Positions 25,914 through 35,344 are shown, counted from the first letter of the stretch. The stretch is 64,000 bases of DNA from Collimonas rhizosphaerae (GCF_038896935.1 NZ_JBANDC010000008.1:1-64000), one strand, 5' to 3'. The notes: generated by a model from the letters alone, not told the origin. Numbers and translations: made by a program.

Positions 25914-28900
25914 TGTGCGGTCCCTCCTGCACTGGCTGCAGCAACCGGCGTTGCGCCAGGCGCGGCAGCCGGCGTACCAGCGGCCGATGTGCCGGCCGCA
26001 GGCGCCGCCGCCGGAGTGCTGACCGGACTCGCCGCCGTGCCGACAATGGTTTCCGGCAATCTCATGCCGCGGAAACCCTGGCCTTGCTGGGCGCCGCCGT
26101 CAGGCGACTTGGCGCTGACTTGCGGGCTGCTGATGATCTTCAGGTTGATCGGCACCGTGATGTTTTCATTGGTCCAGCTCAATTCGAAGTTACCGTCCTT
26201 GCGCTTGCGCACCGCCGTGTTGATCAGGCGCTCAAGCCCGAAACGGCCAGGCTGGTTGGCGATTTCAACGGTACGTCCGTCGAAGGTGACGGCCGTGATG
26301 CGGGCGCCGGCCACGCCTTGCGGATTAGGCCACACGAAGTTGGTCCATTGCGCCTGGGTATTGCGGTAACGCAGCTGCTGGCCATCGATTTCGATGGTGT
26401 ATTCCGTGGTGCCGCCAGCCGGCAGCGCCTGGATCTGGAACACGGTTTGCGCATCCGCTCCGCCGGCGCTGCCGCCGGCTGCTGCGCTGCTGGCGCCCAG
26501 CGGCGCTACCCAGCGTGCGAAACTCGACACCATGGTAGGCGACAGCGTGATGCCCATGTCGGCCCAGGTCTTGGCAGCCAGCGTATCGCCGCGGCGCACC
26601 ACCAGCGGCCCCATCGAGGAATTGACGAACTTGGCGATGCTGCCGTCCGGGCCGAATGTCTGGCCGATCTCGGCGCTGGTCGCTTCGATTTTCGAATTGG
26701 CGGCAAACGGATATTTTTCGCCCAGGGTTTTCTCGAACGGAGAATAAACCTGCGCCAGCCAGGTGCGGTTCATCTCCGCCTCGGTCGGCTTGATGGTGAC
26801 GGCGAAAGCCTGGATCAGCGGCCGCACCAGGATCGGACGGATCGCCTGTTTCTGCGTATCGCTCATGCCGACCAGCATCTGTTCGTCGACATACTTGAGC
26901 GCGTCGGCCAATTCCGATCCGCTGCCGTTCAGGGTCTGCTGCATCAGCTGGTTGGCGCCGGGGCCGGTATCGCCCTGGTTCTTGATCTGGTTGAAGCGGG
27001 TACGCAGTTTCGACAGGCTTTCCATGTAGCCGCGCATCAGCGTGGCGTCTTTGTCCTTGGCCGTCACCAGGCGCGCGACGCCGGCGAACTCCTTGCCGAC
27101 CGGGCCCATGGGCGCGGCGGTTGGATCGGTATTGGCGTTCAGGTTGACGTTGACGTTCACTCCCGACGGCGCCTGGCGTAGGATGGTTTGCTTGAACCAG
27201 GCGATGAAGCCGCTTTGCGCGCGCCCCAGGCCGGTGTTCAGCAGCGACGGATTGTCCCAGGATGTCTGCTGGTAGACCGCGCTGACGAACTTGTTGATCG
27301 GCGAAGTGGACGGATCGCCGAAACGGTTCATCGCCTTGACCGCGTTGTCAAACCCGCCGAGGTCGGCGATGTTGGCGCCCTGCATGAACTTCTGCCATTC
27401 CTTGGCGTACTCGGTCTTGTATTGGGTAACCAGGGCTTTCTGGATCTGCTCCGGGCTGCCTTCCAGCGTCAGGTCGTCGCTGGAGGCGGTTTTCAGCACC
27501 CAGTCGGCGCTTTGCAGTTCTTTATTGGCGGCTTCCTTGAACGCGCCCTGGACAAATTTTTCCCAGGCGTCGCGGGTGAATGTGCCCGGGATCGCATAGC
27601 TGCCGACAATCAGTTCCTTGTCCAGGTCGCCGACGATGCTCGCCACCGTAATCGACGGGAAGCGCGTCGAGGCGCGCGCCTTGATGTCCGCATAGACCCG
27701 GTCGCGGGCCGCCATGCCGCGCACTACGCGGCGCAGGTTGTCGCGCGATTGGTCGACCAGGGTCAGCTTGCTTTCAATCGTAGGCCAGGACGGATCGTTG
27801 ACTTGCGACAGGTAAAAACTCATCAGGCGTTCGGCGCTGCGGATCATCTGTTCGCGCGTCATGTTGCCGCGGTTGCTTTCCAGCCAGCCGCGCCAGAAAC
27901 GGGTCAGCTGGTCATTCAGGTGGCTGGACTCGGCGCGCGAGCGGTCGCTCAGCATCAGGTAAGTCTTCAAGGCGTTGTAGCCGTCTTCCACATTGGTCGG
28001 CGACGAATCCTTGTATTGCTGGGTGCTGCCGGCGTTGGCGGCCGGAGCGGCGGCTGCCGCCGCGCTTGCTGCTGCAGCGCCCGCAGCCGGCTGGGCGGCG
28101 CCGGCCAGCTGCACCGGACGCGACATCGGTTCCAGCGAACCTGCGTGGGCATTCATTTCAGACAGGAAGGATTCGATATTCGCGGTCACCGGCTTGAGCA
28201 TGATGTCCTTGATGCCCGCGAAGTATTCCTCACGCAGTTTCTGCTCCAGCAATTCCCCCTGGTACAGGCCGAAACCGAGCGACAAAGGCCGGCGGTTATC
28301 GTATTTCTGCAGTTGCTCGATACGGTCTTGCAGGATCTCCATCGCTTCAAAGCGCGATTGCAGGTCCAGCCGTTTTTCCTGCAGCTTGATGGCCTTGTCC
28401 AGGTCCGCCTGGACATTGGCGGTCAGCTGGCGGTTGCCGATGTAGGACCAGCTCCAGCCGGCCAAAGCCAGGCCGACGAAGGCAGTGGCGGCGAAAAACA
28501 TGGTGTAGCGCAAGCGCGTCTTGTGGCGGCTGGCGTATTGCGAAACCAGGTCCTTGTCGGCAAAGATGACTTTACGGAACAGGTTGAGCAGGAAGAAACC
28601 GTGCTTGGAATGGATCTCCGGCCGCTCCAGCGCTTGCAGCTTGAGGTCGAAACGCTCGGCGATCCGTTCCGACGAAGTGCTGAGTCCGCTGCCTTCCTGC
28701 AAGGCGCTGGTGAAATAGAAACCGCGGAATACCGGCTTGAACTGGAACGGATTTTCTTCAAACAGGGTGGCGATGAACGCGCGCAGGGAACTCTTTACCG
28801 CGGCGAACTCGAGCGGGAAAGTCAGCACGCCAGGCGGCAAACGATCGCCGCGGCTCAAGGCCATGTTGGCCAGGCTGATTTCCTTGAGGCCTTCGAACAG

Positions 28901-29821
28901 CTCGTCGAAGCGTTCGTCGAAATACGCCAGCACATCCTGGCTGCTGGTCTTCCTGCTGTAAGGCAAGGTTGCGCCCCAGACCCGGTCTTTTTCGCCGCGG
29001 TCCATGTCGACGAAGAATTCGGTGAAGCCGGTGATCAGGTCGGCCTTGGTAAACATGACATACACCGGCGCAAACACTTCCAGCTTTTCCGTCAGTTCCT
29101 GCACGCGCTGGCGCAGGTTCTTGGCGAGGTTGATGCCGAACTCCGGCCGGTTGCCCGCCAGCTCGGCGACGCTGACGGCGATGATGATGCCGTTGATCGG
29201 CGCGCGGCTGCGGTGCTTTTTCAGCAGGCCGAGGAAACTGAACCACTCTGCACGGTCTTCTTCATGCACCGAATAGCGCCCTGCGGTATCCAGCAGGATG
29301 CCGTCGGTAGTGAAGAACCAGTCGCAATTGCGGGTGCCGCCCACGCCCTGCACTATATTGCTGTTCTTGTCAGCCAGCGGAAACTGCAGGCCGGAATTGG
29401 CGACCGCGGTGCTTTTGCCGGCGGCCGGATTGCCGATGATCATGTACCACGGCAGTTCATATAAAGCAGTAGCGCCGGACTTTTCGCCAAGCTTGGAATT
29501 CTTGATGGTCGAAATCGCTTCCAGCATCCGCTTGCGGATGGTTTCGGTTTCATCGCGGCCGACAGCGCTGGTCTTGTCGCTGCCCTTCTCGGCCTGGCCT
29601 TCCAGCATGGAGCTGAAATTTTGCGACGCTGTCTTGGTGCGCTGCTTGCGGTACAGCACGACCAGTCCCCATATCAGCAGGATCGCAACCAGGAAAACCA
29701 CGACCCAGATGCCATCGATTTGCAAAGCATCCGCGGCGAGAAAGAGAAAGCAGGCCAGCGCCACAAAACCGACCACCATCAAGGTTCGTGTATTCGTCAG
29801 GAATTGCCAAATTCGTTGCAT
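25910..29821 (-). CDS. tssM: T6SS inner-membrane protein TssM (IcmF)
   Basis: TssM spans the inner membrane and periplasm and links TssL to TssJ. The 1303-aa protein has two N-terminal helices (about 13-31 and 37-56), a cytosolic NTPase-like domain with Walker A GNPAAGKS (130-137), and a third helix near 435-455. A long periplasmic part follows, with an Ala-rich linker near 575-600. The C-terminal beta domain binds TssJ, and an Ala/Pro/Gly-rich tail follows (about 1255-1303). Walker A is intact, unlike in some IcmF homologues. tagF is translationally coupled. Confidence 0.96.
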   Translation of the reverse strand: MQRIWQFLTNTRTLMVVGFVALACFLFLAADALQIDGIWVVVFLVAILLIWGLVVLYRKQRTKTASQNFSSMLEGQAEKGSDKTSAVGRDETETIRKRMLEAISTIKNSKLGEKSGATALYELPWYMIIGNPAAGKSTAVANSGLQFPLADKNSNIVQGVGGTRNCDWFFTTDGILLDTAGRYSVHEEDRAEWFSFLGLLKKHRSRAPINGIIIAVSVAELAGNRPEFGINLAKNLRQRVQELTEKLEVFAPVYVMFTKADLITGFTEFFVDMDRGEKDRVWGATLPYSRKTSSQDVLAYFDERFDELFEGLKEISLANMALSRGDRLPPGVLTFPLEFAAVKSSLRAFIATLFEENPFQFKPVFRGFYFTSALQEGSGLSTSSERIAERFDLKLQALERPEIHSKHGFFLLNLFRKVIFADKDLVSQYASRHKTRLRYTMFFAATAFVGLALAGWSWSYIGNRQLTANVQADLDKAIKLQEKRLDLQSRFEAMEILQDRIEQLQKYDNRRPLSLGFGLYQGELLEQKLREEYFAGIKDIMLKPVTANIESFLSEMNAHAGSLEPMSRPVQLAGAAQPAAGAAAASAAAAAAPAANAGSTQQYKDSSPTNVEDGYNALKTYLMLSDRSRAESSHLNDQLTRFWRGWLESNRGNMTREQMIRSAERLMSFYLSQVNDPSWPTIESKLTLVDQSRDNLRRVVRGMAARDRVYADIKARASTRFPSITVASIVGDLDKELIVGSYAIPGTFTRDAWEKFVQGAFKEAANKELQSADWVLKTASSDDLTLEGSPEQIQKALVTQYKTEYAKEWQKFMQGANIADLGGFDNAVKAMNRFGDPSTSPINKFVSAVYQQTSWDNPSLLNTGLGRAQSGFIAWFKQTILRQAPSGVNVNVNLNANTDPTAAPMGPVGKEFAGVARLVTAKDKDATLMRGYMESLSKLRTRFNQIKNQGDTGPGANQLMQQTLNGSGSELADALKYVDEQMLVGMSDTQKQAIRPILVRPLIQAFAVTIKPTEAEMNRTWLAQVYSPFEKTLGEKYPFAANSKIEATSAEIGQTFGPDGSIAKFVNSSMGPLVVRRGDTLAAKTWADMGITLSPTMVSSFARWVAPLGASSAAAGGSAGGADAQTVFQIQALPAGGTTEYTIEIDGQQLRYRNTQAQWTNFVWPNPQGVAGARITAVTFDGRTVEIANQPGRFGLERLINTAVRKRKDGNFELSWTNENITVPINLKIISSPQVSAKSPDGGAQQGQGFRGMRLPETIVGTAASPVSTPAAAPAAGTSAAGTPAAAPGATPVAAASAGGTAQ

Positions 29822-30123
29822 AGGTATCAGTAATTAAATGGTTGATTCTTTTGGAAGGGATGCTAACGGCGTGTGCCGACGGCCACAAATTGTTGCCTGT
29901 TCACAACAGCGTAATGACTGCTTCGGCCGCTGAGCAAGCTGTGCTGCATGACTGTGTCAGCCTGAACAAAGGACCAGGATTGCATTGCAAAAAAGGGGCG
30001 TCGCCCGCCGGACGGCGATCCCGCCACCTGAAATTTTATTGCCCGATACTATCAATCGCCTCGCCATGCCATCCCTCTTTTTGTCGATTTTTTTGCGCAG
30101 ATACAACGATTTTATATTTTCTC
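29822..30123. other. Intergenic region between tssM and the M15 peptidase gene
   Basis: About 300 bp separate two minus-strand genes. It contains a short inverted repeat around 30008-30027 (TCGCC and GGCGA) and T-rich tracts near 30070-30125. On the minus strand these do not form a typical terminator. A promoter for the tssM operon probably lies near 29830-29900. No credible ORF was seen. Confidence 0.35.
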
Positions 30124-30963
30124 TTATCTTTTCATTACGCCCGGCTTGCGGAATTCCACGTGGCCCAGGTCCATCATTTTCCAGCGTCCGCCCCACGTCA
30201 GTCCGACCGATTCCGCCACTTCGCCATACAGCTGGTAACCGCGCATGGCCCACGGGTCTTTCTCTGTAATCACCAGCTTGCCGCTGCGCATGAACGCAGA
30301 ATCGGCTGCCAGGCCGTACTGGTGGTAGCTCTGGAACGCCTTGGCGTTGGTCACGCTGCCGCCCATTTGCGCCAGGGCATTCTGCCGTTCCGGGCTACGA
30401 TACCCTTCAATAATGACCATGTCGTAACCGTGCTTCTCTTTCATGATCTTGAAAGTCATCAGCAAGCGCTGGGTGAAATCGGCATCCAGCGCCTGCCAGT
30501 TACGGCTGGCGGTATCCAGCATAGGCCGCACTTGCGCTACTTCCTGCGTGGTAAACACCTCAGGCGGGAGCGGCGGCGGCGGTACTAATTGCTCCCCTTC
30601 CAGCAACGCGGCAATCTGCTGGTTAACTACTTGCCCGGAATCATCATAGCTACCCAGCATGGTTTTACCGCTCAACATCCACGCAGTCAAAGGCGGGACC
30701 AGCACAACCGCCATTCCGGCGAGTAGGATCCACTGGTGCCGCTTGATGAACTGCCAGCTTGAGAGCCTGGATGCCTGCAGGTTTTGCGAAAGGGATCTTG
30801 TGGTCTCGGACCGGCGGTCTCGCCAGTTCTGGACCTGTGCCCCAATCTGCTGCCGGCGCTTGACCAATGCCAAATAAACAATCTCGCGGGCGGCCGGGAA
30901 CAACAGCAGCCCGGCGACGCCGCATGCAAGCAGAAAGTAAAGGGCGACGACTAAGACGAACAC
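30124..30963 (-). CDS. tagX: Membrane-anchored M15 peptidoglycan peptidase, TagX-like
   Basis: TagX-type enzymes are cell-wall peptidases that make room for the T6SS machine. The 279-aa product has two membrane helices (about 1-24 and 77-97), a Pro-rich linker (PPPPLPPE near 128-135), and a C-terminal M15/VanY domain. Zinc-site motifs are intact: EGYRSPERQ (186-194), SYHQYGLAADSAF with His214 and Asp221, and GHVEF with His268. It sits upstream of tssM on the same strand. Acinetobacter TagX is a published M15-like T6SS peptidase; orthology is inferred from architecture and location. Confidence 0.85.
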   Translation of the reverse strand: MFVLVVALYFLLACGVAGLLLFPAAREIVYLALVKRRQQIGAQVQNWRDRRSETTRSLSQNLQASRLSSWQFIKRHQWILLAGMAVVLVPPLTAWMLSGKTMLGSYDDSGQVVNQQIAALLEGEQLVPPPPLPPEVFTTQEVAQVRPMLDTASRNWQALDADFTQRLLMTFKIMKEKHGYDMVIIEGYRSPERQNALAQMGGSVTNAKAFQSYHQYGLAADSAFMRSGKLVITEKDPWAMRGYQLYGEVAESVGLTWGGRWKMMDLGHVEFRKPGVMKR

Positions 30964-30979
30964 AAAAACCTTCTCGTGA

Positions 30980-31016
30980 ATATTACCAAAGATAAATTAT
31001 ATTTTTTTGGTAATAT
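30980..31016. promoter_or_regulatory. Inverted repeat, candidate operator in the tagX divergent region
   Basis: ATATTACCAAA (30980-30990) and TTTGGTAATAT (31006-31016) form a perfect 11-base inverted repeat with a 15-base spacer. It lies between the divergent tagX-like gene and the gene at 31115. The right arm resembles the repeats at 2971-2993 in the tssJ/tssBC divergent region. A shared regulator is an inference. Confidence 0.45.
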
Positions 31017-31024
31017 ATTGCCAG

Positions 31025-31054
31025 TTGACATATTTAGTTGTCAGAGAGTATACC
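31025..31054 (+). promoter_or_regulatory. Candidate sigma-70 promoter for the gene at 31115
   Basis: TTGACA at 31025-31030 and TATACC at 31049-31054 are separated by 18 bases. A transcript starting near 31062 would leave a leader of about 53 bases. A short GACA/TGTC inverted repeat overlaps the -35 box. Confidence 0.5.
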
Positions 31055-31114
31055 TTATCAAACTTGGCGTCACGTCGGTCTGTGTTCAATAACTGACATT
31101 TGGAGATTTGTGTC

Positions 31115-32032
31115 TTGCAACCATCTGAAGAAACTGCGCGCGGCTCCGTAAAACCGAATTTGTTATCGGGCTCGACGGCGACAGAAAACAGCAGCGGCAG
31201 CATCCTGAATGCCCTGGAAGGCAAGGAATCGCCTTCAAAGGCCAGCGCACAAAAAAACTCCGGCGCCTTGCGTGCGGGACTGGTCGTCGTCTTGCTGGCG
31301 GCGATCGGCGCAGGCGGTTATTTTGCCTTGAATCAACGCGGCAGCCAGCCCGAAACCGCGATCGCGGCCAGTGCGCCGGCGCCGAAGGAATTGCCGCCAA
31401 GCACTCCAGCGCCAGCCCTTGCCGCCAACGATGCCGCATCCGCAGAAAAAACGGAATCGCAAGCTGCGGTGATCGAAAACGATCCAGCCGCGCATGCCGA
31501 TAAAGCCGATGAAGCGTCGGCCGATCCTCGCGCCAAATTGACGGAGACCCTGGAAGCCGGCGTGCCGGTCAGCTCGACCGCGCTAAAGAAAGCGCTGGAA
31601 GAACCCAAGGCATCGAAACCAAAGCCGGCTCCCAAGAGCGTGAATGCACCGCTGGTGAATCGCAATGTCCCAGAGAAAAAAGTCGCCCCGCCAAAAGCGC
31701 CGAATGCACCGAAAGCCGGCGCCCAGCCTAGCGACAGCGATGTCAATATATTGACGGCGCTGGTTTCTCACGGCGACAGCGTGAACGAACCGCCAAAAGC
31801 CAAGGAAACCGCGAAGTCCAGGCAACAAGCCAAGAAGAAAGCGGCAGAGCCTGTACTTGCGCAAAATGTCTCCGACGGACCTGACATCGTTGAACGCAAA
31901 GCCGGCGACAACAACACGGCAGGCTTGCTGCAACGCTGCAAGCAGCTGGGCATGATCGAAGGTGAATTGTGCCGCTGGCGCATCTGCTCCGGACGCTGGG
32001 ATACCGATACCGCATGCAAGGTAAACCGGTAG
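31115..32032 (+). CDS. Lys/Ala/Pro-rich single-pass membrane protein, function unknown
   Basis: I use the TTG at 31115, nine bases after GGAG; a TTG at 31100 overlaps that ribosome site. The product of about 305 aa has a short cytosolic part, a membrane helix (about residues 51-73; AGLVVVLLAAIGAGGYFAL), and a long low-complexity Lys/Ala/Pro periplasmic region. A compact C-terminal end has three cysteines (LQRCKQLGMIEGELCRWRICSGRW). The domain layout recalls envelope-spanning proteins such as TonB or SPOR proteins, but no such domain is recognised. It is divergent from the TagX-like gene, so a T6SS link is possible but unproven. Confidence 0.75.
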   Translation: MQPSEETARGSVKPNLLSGSTATENSSGSILNALEGKESPSKASAQKNSGALRAGLVVVLLAAIGAGGYFALNQRGSQPETAIAASAPAPKELPPSTPAPALAANDAASAEKTESQAAVIENDPAAHADKADEASADPRAKLTETLEAGVPVSSTALKKALEEPKASKPKPAPKSVNAPLVNRNVPEKKVAPPKAPNAPKAGAQPSDSDVNILTALVSHGDSVNEPPKAKETAKSRQQAKKKAAEPVLAQNVSDGPDIVERKAGDNNTAGLLQRCKQLGMIEGELCRWRICSGRWDTDTACKVNR

Positions 32033-32090
32033 GCGCACTCCCGTTCGTTACCGGTCCTGGATTGACTGCCATCGCGGAGCGCCAGGACTG

Positions 32091-32951
32091 ATGCCGCTTA
32101 CCTTTGCCTTGCTCGCCATCGCGATTGCCGCGGCCTGGCTCAAACCCCTCCGGCTGACTGACCGCTTCCTCCTGCCGCCGTGGATGGCAATCGCCGCCGG
32201 CGCGGTGGTCAGCGGCTTGGCTGCCGCCGTCCTGAGTCCCGTTGCGGTGCTCGCGCTCGCGATGTTTTTCCTGGCCGCTTACCTGGCGGCGGTCACTCAG
32301 CGCAAAACCAGCCTCCTGTTCGGCATGGCGGCAGCCCTCCTGGCCCTGGCGCTGGCCTTGCATCGGTTGCCTGGGTTCAATAATCCGATACTGATTTCCC
32401 AGCTGCGCCTGTCTGCCGACTCCGTGCCCTTCACGCAATATGCCAACTTCGACAAAGGCGCCGCCGGCCTGGTCCTGCTGGCGTTCCTGTGCCGCCGCGC
32501 CAGTTCCGCGGCTGAATGGCGCAAGCTGTTGCAGCAAACCTGGCCCATCGCGCTGGTTGCAGTCATTGCCGTACTCGGCCTGGCGACCGCTATCGGCTAT
32601 GTCAAACCGGACTTCAAGCTCAGCCAGGTGACCGCACTGTTCTTGTTCACCAACCTGTTCTTTACGGTAGTAGCGGAAGAAGCTTTTTTCCGCGGCTTGC
32701 TGCAAGACCGCTTGGCCTTGCCGCTGGCGCGCTTTCGTCATGGCCCGCTATTGGCAGTCGCCTGCTCGGCGCTCTTGTTCGGCGCGGCGCACGTGGCCGG
32801 GGGCGGCGCCTACGTGCTGCTGGCTACGGTTGCCGGCCTGGCTTATGCCTATGCTTATTACGTCACGCAACGCATCGAGGCTGCGATCATCGTCCATTTC
32901 GCGGTCAACACGGTCCACTTCATCGGCTTCACCTATCCCCACCTCAACTGA
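32091..32951 (+). CDS. CPBP-family intramembrane metalloprotease (CAAX-protease-like)
   Basis: The 286-aa protein has about eight hydrophobic helices and the complete ABI/CPBP active-site set: EEAFFR (196-201), FGAAH (230-234, His234) and HFAVN (269-273). Bacterial members of this family are intramembrane proteases, often linked to bacteriocin self-immunity or membrane protein processing. The ATG follows AGGACTG by a few bases. It lies 58 bp after the membrane protein gene on the same strand, so they may be cotranscribed. The substrate is unknown. Confidence 0.88.
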   Translation: MPLTFALLAIAIAAAWLKPLRLTDRFLLPPWMAIAAGAVVSGLAAAVLSPVAVLALAMFFLAAYLAAVTQRKTSLLFGMAAALLALALALHRLPGFNNPILISQLRLSADSVPFTQYANFDKGAAGLVLLAFLCRRASSAAEWRKLLQQTWPIALVAVIAVLGLATAIGYVKPDFKLSQVTALFLFTNLFFTVVAEEAFFRGLLQDRLALPLARFRHGPLLAVACSALLFGAAHVAGGGAYVLLATVAGLAYAYAYYVTQRIEAAIIVHFAVNTVHFIGFTYPHLN

Positions 32952-32993
32952 CCCGATGAGGACAGGCGCAGCGTCTGCGATACTTGCCTCAGA

Positions 32994-33770
32994 TCACTTG
33001 TTCTGATCGATCCGTTGCTGGATATGCTGGGCGCGGTCGGTTGACGACGGATGCGAGCTGAGCATGCTGGCGCCGGCGCCGCCGTCCAGCTTCGCCAACT
33101 TTTGTAATGCTGTCACCAGCCCTTTGCGATCCATGTTCATCTTGGTCAGCTGGTCAAACGAATAGTCGTCGGCGGCACTTTCCTGCACCTGGGAAAATTG
33201 GGCATTGATGATTTTTTCAGTCAGCTCGCCCAGCTGCGATGCCGACAGGTTGGTGACCACTGCGTTGCCCGTCGCGCCTGCGGCAGTACGCGCAGCCGTC
33301 ACGGCATAGGCGGTTTGCATGGCTTTTTTGGTGTGGCCCAATGCCACGTGCCCCATTTCATGCCCGATCACGCCGCGCAATTCACTGTCGTTCATCATGT
33401 CCATCAAGCCGCTATACACCCGGATGCAGCCATTCGACATGGCCCAGGCGTTGACGTCTTTCGTCATGTAGACACGGTAATTGGTCTGCGCGCCGTTGAG
33501 GCTGGGGCTGAAACCCTGCACCACCTTGTTCAGGCGCACATCGTATTTGCTCTTCGGCGCCGCAATCTTGTTTTGCTTGTCGCTGGCGGCGCAAGCGTCG
33601 TCCGACATGGTCTTGACATCGGTATCGCTCAAGGACGCTGCCTTGAGTGCGGTACCGCCTGCTGCCATCATGCCGTCCACGTTCACGCCGGCGACGCCGC
33701 CACCTGCCGCTCCGCAACCGCCCAATGCCGTGGTCGCAGCTAACGCCAACAGCTTAAATTTCATGTTCAT
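32994..33770 (-). CDS. M48-family metalloprotease lipoprotein (LoiP/YcaL-like)
   Basis: The 258-aa product has a lipoprotein signal with lipobox LGGC (Cys19) and an M48 zinc site HEMGH (137-141). The third ligand is probably Glu197 in QESAADDYS, the usual ExxAD arrangement. Outer-membrane M48 proteases of this type degrade misfolded envelope proteins. A GAGGGG ribosome site lies six bases before the ATG at 33770. The downstream end converges with the CPBP protease gene. Confidence 0.9.
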   Translation of the reverse strand: MNMKFKLLALAATTALGGCGAAGGGVAGVNVDGMMAAGGTALKAASLSDTDVKTMSDDACAASDKQNKIAAPKSKYDVRLNKVVQGFSPSLNGAQTNYRVYMTKDVNAWAMSNGCIRVYSGLMDMMNDSELRGVIGHEMGHVALGHTKKAMQTAYAVTAARTAAGATGNAVVTNLSASQLGELTEKIINAQFSQVQESAADDYSFDQLTKMNMDRKGLVTALQKLAKLDGGAGASMLSSHPSSTDRAQHIQQRIDQNK

Positions 33771-33952
33771 CTGAATCCCCTCTGTGAAATCGTTGTTTTG
33801 GTCAATAACGAAAGTAAGTGAAAGTTAGAAAGTTAATTGGTAAGGAACGTTACTAAAATCACCAATAACAGTCGGATAACACAATAACTTACTTTCTAGA
33901 ATGCCAATAAATTTTAGGCAATTCTGTTTCCCAAAAACAACAAACTGCACAT

Positions 33953-35344
33953 TCATTGCCGAGGCGGATTGGCATTTTGCTTGAGCAGGACCCAGGCCAT
34001 CGCGCCCAAGGCCGAAGCCGCCAGCAGCAATACCGCCCACAGAATGATGTTGCGCGTCGGCGTGCCATCGCGCCCGGCGGGCGCGGCCACCAGCGTCGCC
34101 GCGCCGTCCACTTTCGCCAGCGGCAAGCTGTTCTCTTGCGCCGGGCGGTAACCTGGCATCAGGCTTTGCATCGGCAGATAAGGACTGCTGGCGTTGGCAA
34201 GGCCGGCCGCCAGGGTGAACGGCGCCGGGCCATTGACCAGCGCCACGATCTGCATCGGTTCGAATTCCAGGCTGATCTCCGGCGGCGCCGAGAATCCCTG
34301 TGTTTTCTTGTCTGCTTCGATCTTGATTTCGCGGTATGCGGTCGGCGGCAGTTCGATGGCTGCGCTGGTTTGCAGCTTGCCGCCGGTCTGCAATTTATAA
34401 ATGACGCTGGCCGTCATCAAGGTCCATGGCTGACCGGCCTCCTGGCGGCCCAGCACCCGCACCGGCAGCAGCACATTGTCGCCCGCCGGCCTGATTTTCA
34501 ACGCCGCCACCGGCGTCGCGAAAGGCAGCGAAAACCGCAGCGTATAGGGGTTGTCCAGCACCGGCTGGGCCAGCGCGGCCGTGACCCGGGCGCTGCTGGT
34601 GACGCCACGGGCGGTAGTCAATGTCGCGCTGCGCATGGTTACCGGCGCGGTCCGTCCCGCGGCGTCGGTCCAGGTGACGCGCAGGTACTGGTCCTTGAGA
34701 TCGGCGGCAGGCAGTTCGACATGGTCGCTGCCCAGCCCGCTGGCCCCCGCTTCGGCGCGGTACAGCACGGTCTGCGCCAGTGGACGCCAGTATCTGAGGT
34801 CTTTACTGGCTTGCAGGTCGAAGGTCACCGGCTGTGCGTCGGGCAAATCCACGTCCAGCACCAGGTCCACCACCGGATCGTCGATGGCGCGCGTGTCGAG
34901 CAATGCGCCCAGCACTTTTTTGCGGGGCGCGCCGGCATCTGCCGGGTTGCTGTCGATTTGCACAATGCGCTTGCCTTGCTGCTCTTCGATCCGCAGCGAG
35001 GATGCCGATATGTCGGCAAGGTCGGCGCTGCCCATGATTGGCGACGACTTCAGCTCGATCTTGCGCTTCTCGGTTTGCCGCAGGCTGGCGCTGTCGGACA
35101 GGGCCATGGCCAAAGGCTGGCCCTTGGCGTTGAAAACCCGCACATCGCTCAGGCCGCCGGTTTGCAGGCTCACCAATGCCTGCGCCGGCAGGACCAAGCG
35201 CTGCAACGGCGCATCCGCGGCAAAGGCAAGCGGCAGGCGCAGCGCATACGACTGCGCGTCATTCGGGTCGGACGCCGGCCAGGCGGCGCCGGCTGCCGTC
35301 ATGACAGCCAGGCACACGGCAGCGTGCATCGGGAAATATTTCAT
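33953..35344 (-). CDS. DUF3999-family envelope protein
   Basis: The start is ATG 35344 (MKYFPMHAAV), just after the end of the DUF2339 gene, whose last codons supply the GAAGG ribosome site; a longer frame upstream is a shadow. The 463-aa protein has a signal peptide, a large beta-rich periplasmic region (YALRLPLAFAADAPLQRLVLP and LRYWRPLAQTVLYR are characteristic), and one C-terminal membrane helix (LWAVLLLAASALGAMAWVLL). DUF3999 genes usually follow DUF2339 genes, as here. The molecular function is not known to me. Confidence 0.85.
   Translation of the reverse strand: MKYFPMHAAVCLAVMTAAGAAWPASDPNDAQSYALRLPLAFAADAPLQRLVLPAQALVSLQTGGLSDVRVFNAKGQPLAMALSDSASLRQTEKRKIELKSSPIMGSADLADISASSLRIEEQQGKRIVQIDSNPADAGAPRKKVLGALLDTRAIDDPVVDLVLDVDLPDAQPVTFDLQASKDLRYWRPLAQTVLYRAEAGASGLGSDHVELPAADLKDQYLRVTWTDAAGRTAPVTMRSATLTTARGVTSSARVTAALAQPVLDNPYTLRFSLPFATPVAALKIRPAGDNVLLPVRVLGRQEAGQPWTLMTASVIYKLQTGGKLQTSAAIELPPTAYREIKIEADKKTQGFSAPPEISLEFEPMQIVALVNGPAPFTLAAGLANASSPYLPMQSLMPGYRPAQENSLPLAKVDGAATLVAAPAGRDGTPTRNIILWAVLLLAASALGAMAWVLLKQNANPPRQ

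Noticed and set aside
27188..29464. Long plus-strand open frame opposite tssM
   Set aside because: This is a mirror frame caused by high G+C codon bias; its translation has no recognisable domain and tssM is unambiguous.
31009..31022. Possible sigma-54 promoter (TGG...TTGC) in the tagX divergent region
   Set aside because: The GG to GC spacing is 9 instead of 10 bases and the -24 box lacks the expected CAC; a sigma-70 promoter just downstream fits better.
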